A stretch of 64,000 bases of DNA from Cytophagaceae bacterium (lineage in GTDB: Bacteria > Bacteroidota > Bacteroidia > Cytophagales > Cyclobacteriaceae): the NCBI GenBank assembly GCA_006969745.1, contig CP030886.1, forward strand, positions 3,879,234 to 3,943,233. The letters run 5' to 3'. The notes under the pieces were generated by a model. It searched no databases, was not told where the DNA came from, and was given only the letters and a program-made list of their open reading frames with translations. A program made the translations under genes and the position numbers. Shown piece by piece: positions 10,501 through 25,500 of the stretch (position 1 is its first letter; each line of letters starts with the position of its first letter).

Positions 10501-13500
10501 ACACCAACGGTAGCTCCCACAGAGATCGTTGTGTTGAACTGCTCGATAGTTACAGACTGCTGCACGCTGATACATCCATCTCCCGGGGTGGTGTTGTCTT
10601 CGATTCTGACGAAGTAAGTACCTGCCGGTAGTTGGTCAACGACGCTGTTGTTAACAGAGAAAGCCGGCGCAGCGACTACACCCGAACCGTCAAGCGGCTG
10701 TGTTTCAGCAGCATCTTCAAACCAGCTGATGGTATAATCAGCCGGCGCAGCTGATCCATTGGTAATGGTCAGTGTGGCTTGTCCGGTAGGAGTGAATGTA
10801 GCATCGTCACACACGATATCCTGAGCCGTTTGCGCCACGGTGAATGTCGGAGTGACAGTTTGATCTTCAATCACAAACTCGATGAAGTCTGCTGCAGCCT
10901 GTGCACAACCTGTACCGTTAGCAGCAGCTACGTTAGTGATTTGTAGGTAGTACGTGTCCGGAGCAAGTCCTGCTACCTGGCTAGCTCCAGCATCCCCGTT
11001 GTTAAATCCAACGACGAGGGCATCGGCTAGCGGTGTGACACCATCATTAGCAAACCAATCGAAGGTATAATCCCCGATGGCATAGTCACCACCAGAGATG
11101 GATACAGTAGTACCTCCAGGTCTGGTTTCGGAGATGTCAAGAATTTCGAAGCTGCCATTGTCCGGAGCACAATCATCAGAAGCTGAGATGTTGAAGTCTA
11201 CACCAACGGTAGCTCCCACAGAGATCGTTGTGTTGAACTGCTCGATAGTTACAGACTGCTGTACGCTGATACATCCATCTCCCGGGGTGGTGTTGTCTTC
11301 GATTCTGACGAAGTAAGTACCTGCCGGTAGTTGGTCAACGACGCTGTTGTTAACAGAGAAAGCCGGTGCAGCGACTACACCCGAACCGTCGAGTGGCTGT
11401 GTTTCAGCAGCATCTTCAAACCAGCTGATGGTATAATCAGCCGGTGCAGCTGATCCATTGGTAATGGTCAGTGTAGCTTGTCCGGTAGGAGTGAATGTTG
11501 CATCGTCACACACGATATCCTGAGCCGTTTGTGCCACGGTGAATGTCGGAGTGACTGTTTGATCTTCGATCACAAACTCGATGAAGTCTGCTGCAGCCTG
11601 TGCACAACCTGTACCGTTAGCAGCAGCTACGTTAGTGATTTGTAGGTAGTACGTGTCCGGAGCAAGTCCTGCTACCTGGCTAGCCCCAGCATCCCCGTTG
11701 TTAAATCCAACGACGAGGGCATCAGCTAGCGGTGTGACACCATCATTAGCAAACCAATCGAAGGTATAATCCCCGATGGCATAGTCACCACCAGAGATGG
11801 ATACAGTAGTACCTCCAGGTCTGGTTTCAGAGATGTCAAGAATTTCGAAGCTGCCATTGTCCGGAGCACAATCATCAGAAGCTGAGATGTTGAAGTCTAC
11901 ACCAACGGTAGCTCCCACAGAGATCGTTGTGTTGAACTGCTCGATAGTTACAGACTGCTGTACGCTGATACATCCATCTCCCGGGGTGGTGTTGTCTTCG
12001 ATTCTGACGAAGTAAGTACCTGCCGGTAGTTGGTCAACGACGCTGTTGTTAACAGAGAAAGCCGGCGCAGCGACTACACCCGAACCGTCAAGCGGCTGTG
12101 TTTCAGCAGCATCTTCAAACCAGCTGATGGTATAATCAGCCGGCGCAGCTGATCCATTGGTAATGGTCAGTGTGGCTTGTCCGGTAGGAGTGAATGTAGC
12201 ATCGTCACACACGATATCCTGAGCCGTTTGCGCCACGGTGAATGTCGGAGTGACAGTTTGATCTTCAATCACAAACTCGATGAAGTCTGCTGCAGCCTGT
12301 GCACAACCTGTACCGTTAGCAGCAGCTACGTTAGTGATTTGTAGGTAGTACGTGTCCGGAGCAAGTCCTGCTACCTGGCTAGCTCCAGCATCCCCGTTGT
12401 TAAATCCAACGACGAGGGCATCGGCTAGCGGTGTGACACCATCATTAGCAAACCAATCGAAGGTATAATCCCCGATGGCATAGTCACCACCAGAGATGGA
12501 TACAGTAGTACCTCCAGGTCTGGTTTCGGAGATGTCAAGAATTTCGAAGCTGCCATTGTCCGGAGCACAATCATCAGAAGCTGAGATGTTGAAGTCTACA
12601 CCAACGGTAGCTCCCACAGAGATCGTTGTGTTGAACTGCTCGATAGTTACAGACTGCTGTACGCTGATACATCCATCTCCCGGGGTGGTGTTGTCTTCGA
12701 TTCTGACGAAGTAAGTACCTGCCGGTAGTTGGTCAACGACGCTGTTGTTAACAGAGAAAGCCGGTGCAGCGACTACACCCGAACCGTCGAGTGGCTGTGT
12801 TTCAGCAGCATCTTCAAACCAGCTGATGGTATAATCAGCCGGTGCAGCTGATCCATTGGTAATGGTCAGTGTAGCTTGTCCGGTAGGAGTGAATGTTGCA
12901 TCGTCACACACGATATCCTGAGCTGTTTGTGCCACGGTGAATGTCGGAGTGACGGTTTGATCTTCGACTTCTATTTCAAATACTGGAGTTTCGCATGTTT
13001 TCGCTACATGAAGTGCTTCGACATAGTATGTGCCGGCAACTAATCCGGATACGCTATTAGCTCCCTGATCACCATTGTTTAATCCACCGTCTACGAAAGC
13101 ATCAGCTAATAAAACATTTCCACCGTTCCCTGGATCGATATATGTAGAGTACCAAGTGAATTGATAATCCGCTGCATTGTCTGTTATATCTGCATCATTT
13201 ACAACTATAGACCCATCCAATGGACTACAATCTTGATTAGGAGAGACGGTTGCATTTGTAATTTCATGTTGTTCAGGATTATGCCCTACTGTTAAGGTTG
13301 TGGATACTTCACAATTATTCGGAGTATTACCAGCACCTCCAAGTCTTTGGATCGTTACAGTGTAATCACCAGGATTAAGGTTAGTTGGATTTGAAGTTGC
13401 AGTCTCCGTAAGGATATCTTCGGTAAGTACTGTAAATGCATCTAAATCTCTAATCCATGTAAATCGATATCCATTTGGTTGTTGATCACCTGGAGGATTA

Positions 13501-16500
13501 TTGTTTTCCTCTGGATCTTCAATTACCGTCAATGAGAGGGCTCCATTACCTGCAGTAATATCACAGTTGGTATTATTAGTAGAGGTGCTACTTTGAATAA
13601 TTGGTATGAATGCCAGATCAAGAATTTCTTCATCTACAGAAGCTGCTGTCCAGCAATTGGAAGTAGAACCTGGATTAAAGGCAGGATTATTTATTTCCTG
13701 AGCTATGGCTATATAGTCGCCTGCTGGTAAATCTGGAAATTCGGCTTCATCTCCGGCATTCAAAGTAGGACCAGCTCCACTTGCTAAAGGATCACCATTG
13801 CCATCCAATCGAGCACCTGTGGCAGGATTATATGAATATGGGAATACGCGGCCTTCAAATGTATATGGTGCAAATCTATCAGCTGGCACGCCGTTTCCTG
13901 CATATAAGAAAACAGTATACTGCGAAATGTCATCAAATTCATTGAGTCCTGTTGCGTAACCTACATTGTTTATAGCTGTAATTGTAGCGGTTTCAGTAGA
14001 TGAAACCCCTGTTAGAACATCAGCGACCGCAAGTGCTGGAGATAAATCGTCTAATGTTACTTGAACTTCACCAGTAAGCTGGTCAGCTCCAATAATTCCA
14101 GTTGCACCACTCGGTGCGGCTGTGAATGATTCACCTATAGTAAACTGTCCACTCTGAGGTGACACTGTGAGAATGATATTATCAGCAAGACCGACACGAG
14201 CAGCTCCATTATCAGGACATTGAGTCACATTATCAATTGTAAGTGTAGTGGTCACCTGCTGTCCTGAGAAACCAAGGTCAACAGTTTCAAAATATCTACA
14301 GCCTGTGGCCTGATCTATCATTACAACTGTATACAATCCTGAGACAATTTGATCTAAAGTAGTTGTTCCTCCAACATTGGTATCTCCATTATCGGAAACA
14401 ATAACTGAGTTACCAGGTGATGGATTTGCAACCAAGAACTCTCCAGTTAATAGCGCTGCAGCTGAACCAGTTGTTTCTAAGGTTGCATAGTCTTGAGCAC
14501 CCTCATACCATTCGAAGGTAAAATTCAAACCACCTCCTGAAGCACTAGGCGCACCAACACCTAATGCAGTGATTTCAGCAGTTATACGTCCATTATCACC
14601 ATCGCAACTACTGGGAATAATATCTTTCGTAAATGCTATTGTTGGTTTATATGGAGAAACTTCATCCGCTATCGTAACAGTTTCAATAGCACTCACGCAA
14701 CCTGTTTGAGTTTCTGAGATCACCACTGTATAATCACCAGCGGAAAGCCCTGTAACAGTATTTGTATTGACATTCGTAGGGTTAGACAAGTTGCCAGGAT
14801 CTATCCCTTCAAGTAACTCATTACCTGCAGTGGCACTAGTTCCAAAATACCATTGATAGGTAAAACTTGAACTTACACCAGTAGGTGGGCCTGCTGGATT
14901 GAAACTTAAACTTGGCGTCACAGATACTTGTCCATTAGAAGGATAACAATCTGAATGATCGACACTTGAAGACGCACCCACTGTTAGAGTTGGTACAAAC
15001 TCGCCTATTACAACTTGAGCCGTATTAGTACAAAGTGTTGCATTATCCGTTACTCGAACGGTATAAGTTCCATGTAATTGATTATCAATCTGATCGTCAG
15101 TGTCAAATGGACTGCCTGAAGGACTTGTACCTACAAACCATTCAAATGAATAATTAGTATTAGGCCCTTCAGCAACAGTTAATGTTGCACTTCCAATTGG
15201 ATTAGAAACATCGCAGCTGAAATTATCCTGAAGTACTTGTGTAGATGGTGTTATAGTTGGAAGATTAATTCCTATCGTAACATTAGCAGTTGCCGAAGTA
15301 CAACCAGTGATTAGGTCAGTAACGATGAGGACATAGTTACCATCTTCCACGCCAGTATTACCTGAGATATCATCATCAAGGACATTGTCATCATCTATCT
15401 GAGTAGCGGGATCAGCTGCAGTTGCCCAGAAGAAAGAGTAATCTGTGAGTGCCGCCCCAGCACCGGTGATGTCTGCGAGCGCCACAGTAGCTGTACCAGT
15501 ATAATTATTGGGATCACATGAAGTATTGTCAGTGGTATTCGCATTGATAGTAGCTACAGCGAGAGTAGGGTCTACGGTAGCATCACCGATAGCAAACGGA
15601 TGATCGATAGAACAACCGGAGTTTTCATCTGTGATGGTCATCACGTAGTTACCATTAGGCAGTCCGGAAACAGTGGTAGAAGTAACTGCGGCATTATTGA
15701 ATAAAACATCCGCATATCCACCGGTAGATCCATCATTAGCGATAGCAGTACCGCCAGAAGTTTCCAGTGCGAAAGCGAAGGTGCCAGCACCTGTTCCACC
15801 AGTCGGGGTTAGTGTCACCGCACCGTTTGCATCCGGATTACCAGGATCGTTTAATGCCGGGTCGCAGACAGAGTTACCTGTGAGCCCTGATTCACCTGCA
15901 CCGAGTGTAGGCTGTCCCGAGTTGATAGTAACATTAGCAGTTGCCGAAGTACAACCAGTGATTAGGTCAGTAACGATGAGGACATAGTTACCATCTTCGA
16001 CGCCAGTATTACCTGAGATATCATCATCAAGGACATTGTCATCATCTATCTGAGTAGCGGGATCAGCTGCAGTTGCCCAGAAGAAAGAGTAATCTGTGAG
16101 TGCCGCCCCAGCACCGGTGATGTCTGCGAGCGCCACAGTAGCTGTACCAGTAAAGTTACCAGCGACACATGAAGTATTGTCAGTGGTATTCGCATTGATA
16201 GTAGCTACAGCGAGAGTAGGGTCTACGGTAGCATCACCGATAGCAAACGGATGATCGATAGAACAACCGGAGTTTTCATCTGTGATGGTCATCACGTAGT
16301 TACCATTAGGCAGTCCGGAAACAGTGGTAGAAGTAACTGCGGCATTATTGAATAAAACATCCGCATATCCACCGGTAGATCCATCATTAGCGATAGCAGT
16401 ACCGCCAGAAGTTTCCAGTGCGAAAGCGAAGGTGCCAGCGCCTGTTCCACCAGTCGGGGTTAGTGTCACCGCACCGTTTGCATCCGGGTTACCAGGATCG

Positions 16501-19500
16501 TTTAATGCCGGGTCGCAGACAGAGTTACCTGTGAGCCCTGATTCACCTGCACCGAGTGTAGGCTGTCCCGAGTTGATAGTAACATTAGCAGTTGCCGAAG
16601 TACAACCAGTGATTAGGTCAGTAACGATGAGGACATAGTTACCATCTTCCACGCCAGTATTACCTGAGATATCATCATCAAGGACATTGTCATCATCTAT
16701 CTGAGTAGCGGGATCAGCTGCAGTTGCCCAGAAGAAAGAGTAATCTGCGAGTGCCGCCCCAGCACCGGTGATGTCTGCGAGCGCCACAGTAGCTGTACCA
16801 GTAAAGTTACCAGCGACACATGAAGTATTGTCAGTGGTATTCGCATTGATAGTAGCTACAGCGAGAGTAGGGTCTACGGTAGCATCACCGATAGCAAACG
16901 GATGATCGATAGAACAACCGGAGTTTTCATCTGTGATGGTCATCACGTAGTTACCATTAGGCAGTCCGGAAACAGTGGTAGAAGTAACTGCGGCATTATT
17001 GAATAAAACATCCGCATATCCACCGGTAGATCCATCATTAGCGATAGCAGTACCGCCAGAAGTTTCCAGTGCGAAAGCGAAGGTGCCAGCGCCTGTTCCA
17101 CCAGTCGGGGTTAGTGTCACCGCACCGTTTGCATCCGGATTACCAGGATCGTTTAATGCCGGGTCGCAGACAGAGTTACCTGTGAGCCCTGATTCACCTG
17201 CACCGAGTGTAGGCTGTCCCGAGTTGATAGTAACATTAGCAGTTGCCGAAGTACAACCAGTGATTAGGTCAGTAACGATGAGGACATAGTTACCATCTTC
17301 CACGCCAGTATTACCTGAGATATCATCATCAAGGACATTGTCATCATCTATCTGAGTAGCGGGATCAGCTGCAGTTGCCCAGAAGAAAGAGTAATCTGCG
17401 AGTGCCGCCCCAGCACCGGTGATGTCTGCGAGCGCCACAGTAGCTGTACCAGTAAAGTTACCAGCGACACATGAAGTATTGTCAGTGGTATTCGCATTGA
17501 TAGTAGCTACAGCGAGAGTAGGGTCTACGGTAGCATCACCGATAGCAAACGGATGATCGATAGAACAACCGGAGTTTTCATCTGTGATGGTCATCACGTA
17601 GTTACCATTAGGCAGTCCGGAAACAGTGGTAGAAGTAACTGCGGCATTATTGAATAAAACATCCGCATATCCACCGGTAGATCCATCATTAGCGATAGCA
17701 GTACCGCCAGAAGTTTCCAGTGCGAAAGCGAAGGTGCCAGCGCCTGTTCCACCAGTCGGGGTTAGTGTCACCGCACCGTTTGCATCCGGGTTACCAGGAT
17801 CGTTTAATGCCGGGTCGCAGACAGAGTTACCTGTGAGCCCTGATTCACCTGCACCGAGTGTAGGCTGTCCCGAGTTGATAGTAACATTAGCAGTTGCCGA
17901 AGTACAACCAGTGATTAGGTCAGTAACGATGAGGACATAGTCGCCATCTTCCACGCCAGTATTACCTGAGATATCATCATCAAGGACATTGTCATCATCT
18001 ATCTGAGTAGCGGGATCAGCTGCAGTTGCCCAGAAGAAAGAGTAATCTGTGAGTGCCGCCCCAGCACCGGTGATGTCTGCGAGCGCCACAGTAGCTGTAC
18101 CAGTAAAGTTACCAGCGACACATGAAGTATTGTCAGTGGTATTCGCATTGATAGTAGCTACAGCGAGAGTAGGGTCTACGGTAGCATCACCGATAGCAAA
18201 CGGATGATCGATAGAACAACCGGAGTTTTCATCTGTGATGGTCATCACGTAGTTACCATTAGGCAGTCCGGAAACAGTGGTAGAAGTAACTGCGGCATTA
18301 TTGAATAAAACATCCGCATATCCACCGGTAGATCCATCATTAGCGATAGCAGTACCGCCAGAAGTTTCCAGTGCGAAAGCGAAGGTGCCAGCGCCTGTTC
18401 CACCAGTCGGGGTTAGTGTCACCGCACCGTTTGCATCCGGATTACCAGGATCGTTTAATGCCGGGTCGCAGACAGAGTTACCTGTGAGCCCTGATTCACC
18501 TGCACCGAGTGTAGGCTGTCCCGAGTTGATAGTAACATTAGCAGTTGCCGAAGTACAACCAGTGATTAGGTCAGTAACGATGAGGACATAGTCGCCATCT
18601 TCCACGCCAGTATTACCTGAGATATCATCATCAAGGACATTGTCATCATCTATCTGAGTAGCGGGATCAGCTGCAGTTGCCCAGAAGAAAGAGTAATCTG
18701 CGAGTGCCGCCCCAGCACCGGTGATGTCTGCGAGCGCCACAGTAGCTGTACCAGTAAAGTTACCAGCGACACATGAAGTATTGTCAGTGGTATTCGCATT
18801 GATAGTAGCTACAGCGAGAGTAGGGTCTACGGTAGCATCACCGATAGCAAACGGATGATCGATAGAACAACCGGAGTTTTCATCTGTGATGGTCATCACG
18901 TAGTTACCATTAGGCAGTCCGGAAACAGTGGTAGAAGTAACTGCGGCATTATTGAATAAAACATCCGCATATCCACCGGTAGATCCATCATTAGCGATAG
19001 CAGTACCGCCAGAAGTTTCCAGTGCGAAAGCGAAGGTGCCAGCGCCTGTTCCACCAGTCGGGGTTAGTGTCACCGCACCGTTTGCATCCGGATTACCAGG
19101 ATCGTTTAATGCCGGGTCGCAGACAGAGTTACCTGTGAGCCCTGATTCACCTGCACCGAGTGTAGGCTGTCCCGAGTTGATAGTAACATTAGCAGTTGCC
19201 GAAGTACAACCAGTGATTAGGTCAGTAACGATGAGGACATAGTTACCATCTTCCACGCCAGTATTACCTGAGATATCATCATCAAGGACATTGTCATCAT
19301 CTATCTGAGTAGCGGGATCAGCTGCAGTTGCCCAGAAGAAAGAGTAATCTGCGAGTGCCGCCCCAGCACCGGTGATGTCTGCGAGCGCCACAGTAGCTGT
19401 ACCAGTAAAGTTACCAGCGACACATGAAGTATTGTCAGTGGTATTCGCATTGATAGTAGCTACAGCGAGAGTAGGGTCTACGGTAGCATCACCGATAGCA

Positions 19501-22500
19501 AACGGATGATCGATAGAACAACCGGAGTTTTCATCTGTGATGGTCATCACGTAGTTACCATTAGGCAGTCCGGAAACAGTGGTAGAAGTAACTGCGGCAT
19601 TATTGAATAAAACATCCGCATATCCACCGGTAGATCCATCATTAGCGATAGCAGTACCGCCAGAAGTTTCCAGTGCGAAAGCGAAGGTGCCAGCACCTGT
19701 TCCACCAGTCGGGGTTAGTGTCACCGCACCGTTTGCATCCGGATTACCAGGATCGTTTAATGCCGGGTCGCAGACAGAGTTACCTGTGAGCCCTGATTCA
19801 CCTGCACCGAGTGTGGGTAAAGCGTCAACTATGCTAAAAGTAACCGTGTCTGAAGTACAACCACTTGGTGTTTGTACTGTGACCGAATAACTTCCTTCAT
19901 TTATTCCTCCTAAAGTTTGACTGTTTGAAGAAGCATTTAATGTTTTAGAAGCACCTGAACCATTATACCATGTGAAAGTATATCCAGTGAAATTTGTAAC
20001 AGCACCATCATCATCCACCTGGACTGTTATAAATCCATCATAATTGGCCGGCGTACAGAAAGTATTATCCTGATCTGTATCAAGTGATACAGTTGGCACC
20101 GTTTCATCTTCGCTTAAAATGTGAGTTTCAGAAACTGAACATGATAGACTGTTATGCGTCGCTGTTACAGAGTAGTTATTTAGATCTGCGCTTAATCCAG
20201 ATATAATACTATTGTTGGTTCCGGAAAATGTTACGTTTGAATTGTTCCCTAAATTATCATTGGTAGCTAGAGGGCCAACACCATTATATGACCAAACAAA
20301 TGTGTAATTCGTTACACATTCCGAACATGCAGGCAGATCAGGATCAGTTGTAACATATGCACGTAGTGTGCCATTACCAACACCACATGATGTGTCTGGA
20401 TTTTCTTCTACAATAATAACATCCGGAGTGAATGGATCGTCATATACGTCAATGGTTAATTCCGCTGTTGGACATCCTGTTACAGCATCTACAGCAACAA
20501 CTGTGTAAGGTCTGCCAGCAGGGTCACCGTCAATACTATTGAGGGAGTTTTCTCCAAGCACGCCATTCACTAAGACTGGATCACTTGAATCATCTCCATC
20601 ATACCATGTGAAAAGATAGTTTGAAACATTTCCTCCCTGAATGCTAACAGAAATGAACCCATTAGGAGCGCCACAAGAAGTATTGTTAACAACGTTAGGA
20701 GTTCCAAAAAGCGGTGTAGTTGTTGTTGAGTTTACAACCTCATCAACAAAGCTTGTACATCCGGTGTCGTCGTTGGTGACTCTTATTCTGTAAGTTCCAC
20801 CAGCAAGATCATCAAATGTATGTCCAACAGTTCCATCAGGAATGTTGATTGTTCCAATTTGGGTTGTAAAGCTTGCTCCATCAAAAATTTCATAAGTATA
20901 GGAGGTTGGTTCTGTGGTTCCGCTCTGACTAGTCACAAAAATTGTCCCATCGCCATCTACACAATAGGTATTGTCTGTGGGTGTTGTCGCTATTATTGGA
21001 TTATCTGGTGCCGAAGCAATTGAAAGATTCAGAGGATCTGTATCGCAATTTGTGTCTAAATCAGTAACGACAACTGTATAGAATCCATCCGAAAGATTAG
21101 AGAAAATTCCTGAAGTATTGACTGTTGGTGTTCCTGAAGTGCCATATCCTGTATAAAGCTCATATGAATAATTAGCTCCAATAGGATCCACCTTATTGGT
21201 CATATCGATTTCTCCATTAGGATTTCCAGGATCACAACTTGTATTGTTTATAACATCAGCAAGTGGACAATTATAATCTGCTGCTAAAAAATTAACCGTT
21301 GATCCAGCTTGTAAGTGAATCTCGCCATCGTTTCCGTTTCCACTTTGATCTAATATAGGATCTCCATCTCCAGTTAGAGTTTCTGAGTTAAAGTCATAAT
21401 ATACTTCCGGACTGCTAGCTGCGCTAGTAGGATCGCAGACAGCTGCGAGGATTTCATTCTCTGGGATAGCTCTGTGGTAAATTCTGAATTCATCCACATT
21501 TCCTTCGAACTTGTTGACACCAAGGTTACCATCTCTTGCAAAGTACATATCAGTACCGCCATCATCCAATCCAGTGCCATGAGGTCCAGGATGTGAAACT
21601 TCACTGACCTTTACACCATCAATAATCAATTGCAGAAGATTGGTTGCTTCATCCCAAGTGAATGCAACGTTGACCCAGCCGACTGGAGAAAAATTAGAGA
21701 AGGCCGATGCAGCACCTGCATCGGTTGTAATAGTAGCTGATATCCCCTCTGTTTCATCAGCCCAGAGCCCCATTACCGTTTCCGCATTGTTTCCAGCAGA
21801 AAAGAAGGCGTGATTATTTGCATAGTTATCAGCGCTAAGCTCAACCCAAAAGGAAATTGTAACTGCTGATTCTGATGAGAGTAATTGAGGTATTCTAATG
21901 AATGACTTGTCTAAAACATGTAATGCATTGCCCGAATTGATTGGTGTGAGGAAGTTGTATGTGGGCTCAACAATATTGGTAGGAACCGTCACAGATACAG
22001 TATCTGTGCATAAAGTTCCGGCATCTTCTACAATCACAGTATAAGCACCGCCAACAAGATTAATAAGTTCGTGATCCCCAGCCCCAAATGCTGATCCAGC
22101 TAAGGCCGCTGGCATCTCATTAGCAGGCAAAGTATTATTGCCTCTAAACCACGTGAAATTGTATCCTGCAGTTGTTCCAGCGCCATCACCATCTGCAATT
22201 ACTGAACCGTTACCTACAGCATCACAACTTGTGTTTGCAGCGGTTGCAGTTGCAACGGGGGTAGGAGCATTAGCATTATCGGTCATCACCACCGTCACAG
22301 GATCTGATGGACAACTCGAGCTATTGGAGGTGGCTCTTACCGTATAAGATCCAGCATCTGCAACGGTGTAAGTAGCTCCGGTATGGTCTACTGCTGGTTT
22401 AACACCATTTCCGTCAAACCATTCAAATGTGTAATCAGCTGTATTGCCATCAACACTTGCAGATAATTCACCTGTTCCTCCACAAGTAGCTATTGGAGTA

Positions 22501-25500
22501 ATTGTAACCGTAGGATCATTGACAGCTTCAGTATTTGTGGTGACTTCTACGAGTGCGGTATTAGTACACCTTGTTTGCAAGTCGATAACGTCTACAGCAA
22601 ATTCTTTAGCTAACAAATCTTGAATGACATTACCTGTAGCAAAGTACGTATTTGTAATGTCATCATTATCCCTCCAATTAAATTCATACCCATCTGCTAC
22701 TAGAAGAGTATCGAGCGGTATATTGTCTGTGTCATTTGCCGGGAAAGTTCCAAGCTGAGTTTGAGTATAAACGAAGGCTCCTGCTGAACCATCTGGTGTA
22801 TCGCATTGGGTCAATGGATTGATTTCATATGCCCAAACGTAAACAGTAGGGGTTACTCTTTGAATTTCAATTGCAACAGTGTCTGAATAACATAATGTGT
22901 TTTCATAATATCCTATAACATTATAATTTCCATCAGCCATTTGAGCAAATGTGCTGGACGAACTCAAAGTGTCACTGAAGTCATCATCTAATGCGTCAAA
23001 CCAAAAGAAGTTGAAACCATCAGGTTCAGTAAATTCTGCAATAATATCTGGTCCAGTACCACTAACTGAAATGTTATCAATGTAGTGATATTCTGAACTG
23101 GAAGTATTATGAATTTCAGCTGTTATAATTAGCAATGAATCTGCTCCATCACTATTTAAGTTCGCTAAAAACGCTTGCGCATATGTGAAGTCTCCAACCT
23201 GAAATCCACCAATAAATTGACCGGATTCTGTTACGGCATTTGAATTATCTCGCAATTCATAAGTCACCCTTACAAAATCTCTCCATTCGCCAGACGATTC
23301 TTGATTACCATTCTCAAAAATGTCAAGTGTAACGTTGATGTCTGTATGATCAGAAATGTCAATGTCTTCTGAAGTCCATGTAACTATACCCTCATCAAAT
23401 GATGTTCCTGTATTGCGACCATTAAACATTTTTGATCCATTGTAACTTGTTACTCCGTAGAAGCTAGGACCATCAGTTCCTGGATCTGAAGACCATGCAG
23501 TATCGTCGACGTCTGATTTATCGCCATTCGCTCTATCTTCAAAATTTTCAATCCAGAAGGTTTCATTATTCCCAGGAGTAGGACCAAAGTAATATGCTCT
23601 CGCTTGTCCGTTATCAGGTACGGTGATTGTATTTCCAAACTCATCTACATAGCTATCAACACATTTTCGATTATCGAATATTTTTTCAACCGTTAGATCG
23701 AACGATTGAAACCCAACAATTGTACTTGAGATATTATTGCCTGTTTCACATTCTGGAATTCCTGCAGTAGGAAGTGGTATTGTAAGTGGTGGTGTACCTC
23801 CATTGTCGTTGATTACCACAAAAAGCTCAAAATCACCACCAATCCCTGTGAACGTTTGGGTGATTGTAAGCGTTTCTCCCACTTCAAAATTCACCAATGC
23901 AGCAACTTCAGTATCTAATAAAACACCAGCTGAGGTTGTAGGATCACCAGCATAGTAAGAAACTGGTAAACTCCCTGAAATATCAATGTCTCCCTGGTTT
24001 CTAATTTCGTATTCAACGGTTATTTCTGCATCTGGACATAAAGCATCAGTAGCGGATAGAATACCTACAAACTCAATATCAGGGGAAGCAAATTCGACAC
24101 AGCCTTCTTCGTTAAGGATTGGTGCTTGATTCAGAAATGTGTTAAGCGGACGGTTATCGAAAGGAATGGTAGAGCCATCAGAATATTCACAAGTACCAGC
24201 TGCAGAGAAAACTACAGAGTGGTCTTGTACTTCGGTTGGAATAGTTAAATCATCATTGATATTCACGTTATAATAACCGTGCTGATTCCACACACCTCTT
24301 GCCGGCATCCATGCTTCACCATCTGACTCATACACTCTTATTTGGGAATACCGAGTGTTACTGTACGGGGAGAAGGGAGTTGAATTATTGGTATAGCAGG
24401 AAACACAAATTTCACTACTTCCATCACCATCAACATCGGCAATAACTGGATATTCCTCTTGAGTTCTTGAAACGCAAGCAATTTCTCTTCGCTCACTCGT
24501 AGTATTGTCTCCATTACCAACACCATCAACGATGAGTAGCGATTCTTCACTTCTATAAACGACCTCAACGGCTCCATCACCGTCAAAATCAAATAGCGAA
24601 CACCCCGTAAATCCAGAAGATCCCTCCTTAATTGGATGGATCCAGTGAACATTAAAATTTTCATCCAGCGAGTAAAGCTTTTGATCCATCACGAAATTGG
24701 CATTAAGCTGACCATCTCCGTCAACATCACCAATATTGACTCTACCAGGACCCCTTACAAAATCATTGGTTGGGTCATGATATGTAATCACATTTTGATT
24801 TACAATATCCCAAAAGAAGATTGTAGTCTCGCCATTATACTTTTCAGTCGATGTTCCCAGCGCACCAGTTATAATCACATCGATGTTACCATCAAGATTG
24901 TAGTCTGCCGCTGAAACGGTAGACCATTGATCATCCCAGCTAGGATAGTACTTAGGGTAGTAATTTAGATTAGGATCAATATCAGAATGAATAACATCGT
25001 CCATATCAGCAACTAAAGTTCTTGTTCCAGCTGCTTCATTGATTGCCCATACTTCATTTCCAGAAACTAGTTCGAGTCCGGCACAATCGGCACATGCTGC
25101 ATCAGGTAAAACGTCCACCGCAATAGACCCATGTGTGTAGTCTTGTTCCCAGTTTCCATCTCCAGCAACAATCACTGTTCCAGTCAATGCATCCATTACT
25201 TCATTTCTATAGTAAATTTCTACATCACCGTCCTCATCAAAATCAGCAACTCCGGGAAGACCAATTGATTGATTGACTGATGCTCGTTCTCGCCAGATTT
25301 GGGTCAAGGTACCTGTGGTGATATCAACATTATACATCGCTAGATCATCACCCTTATTTTGGGAGACTATTATATCACCAATTTCATCACCATCAACTCG
25401 AGCGATAATTGGAGCGTTCTCCGGTGTAAAACCAATATCGATTGAAGCGATTGTTGCACCAGTTGCACCGTTCAAAACGAAAAGGTCCAATGAACCATAA

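Noticed and set aside
8302..12714. Seven identical 72-codon plus-strand open frames spaced 699 bp apart
   Set aside because: They lie antisense to the repeats of the giant adhesin and recur only because the DNA repeats. They have no ribosome sites and no independent support.
8066..19817. Long regular repeats considered as a CRISPR array or satellite
   Set aside because: The repeat units are 651-699 bp, contiguous, coding and in frame, with no short direct repeats and unique spacers.
15673..19890. Seven open frames of 103-104 codons on the plus strand spaced 651 bp apart
   Set aside because: Antisense shadows of repeat block B; the high G+C of the block keeps the opposite strand open.
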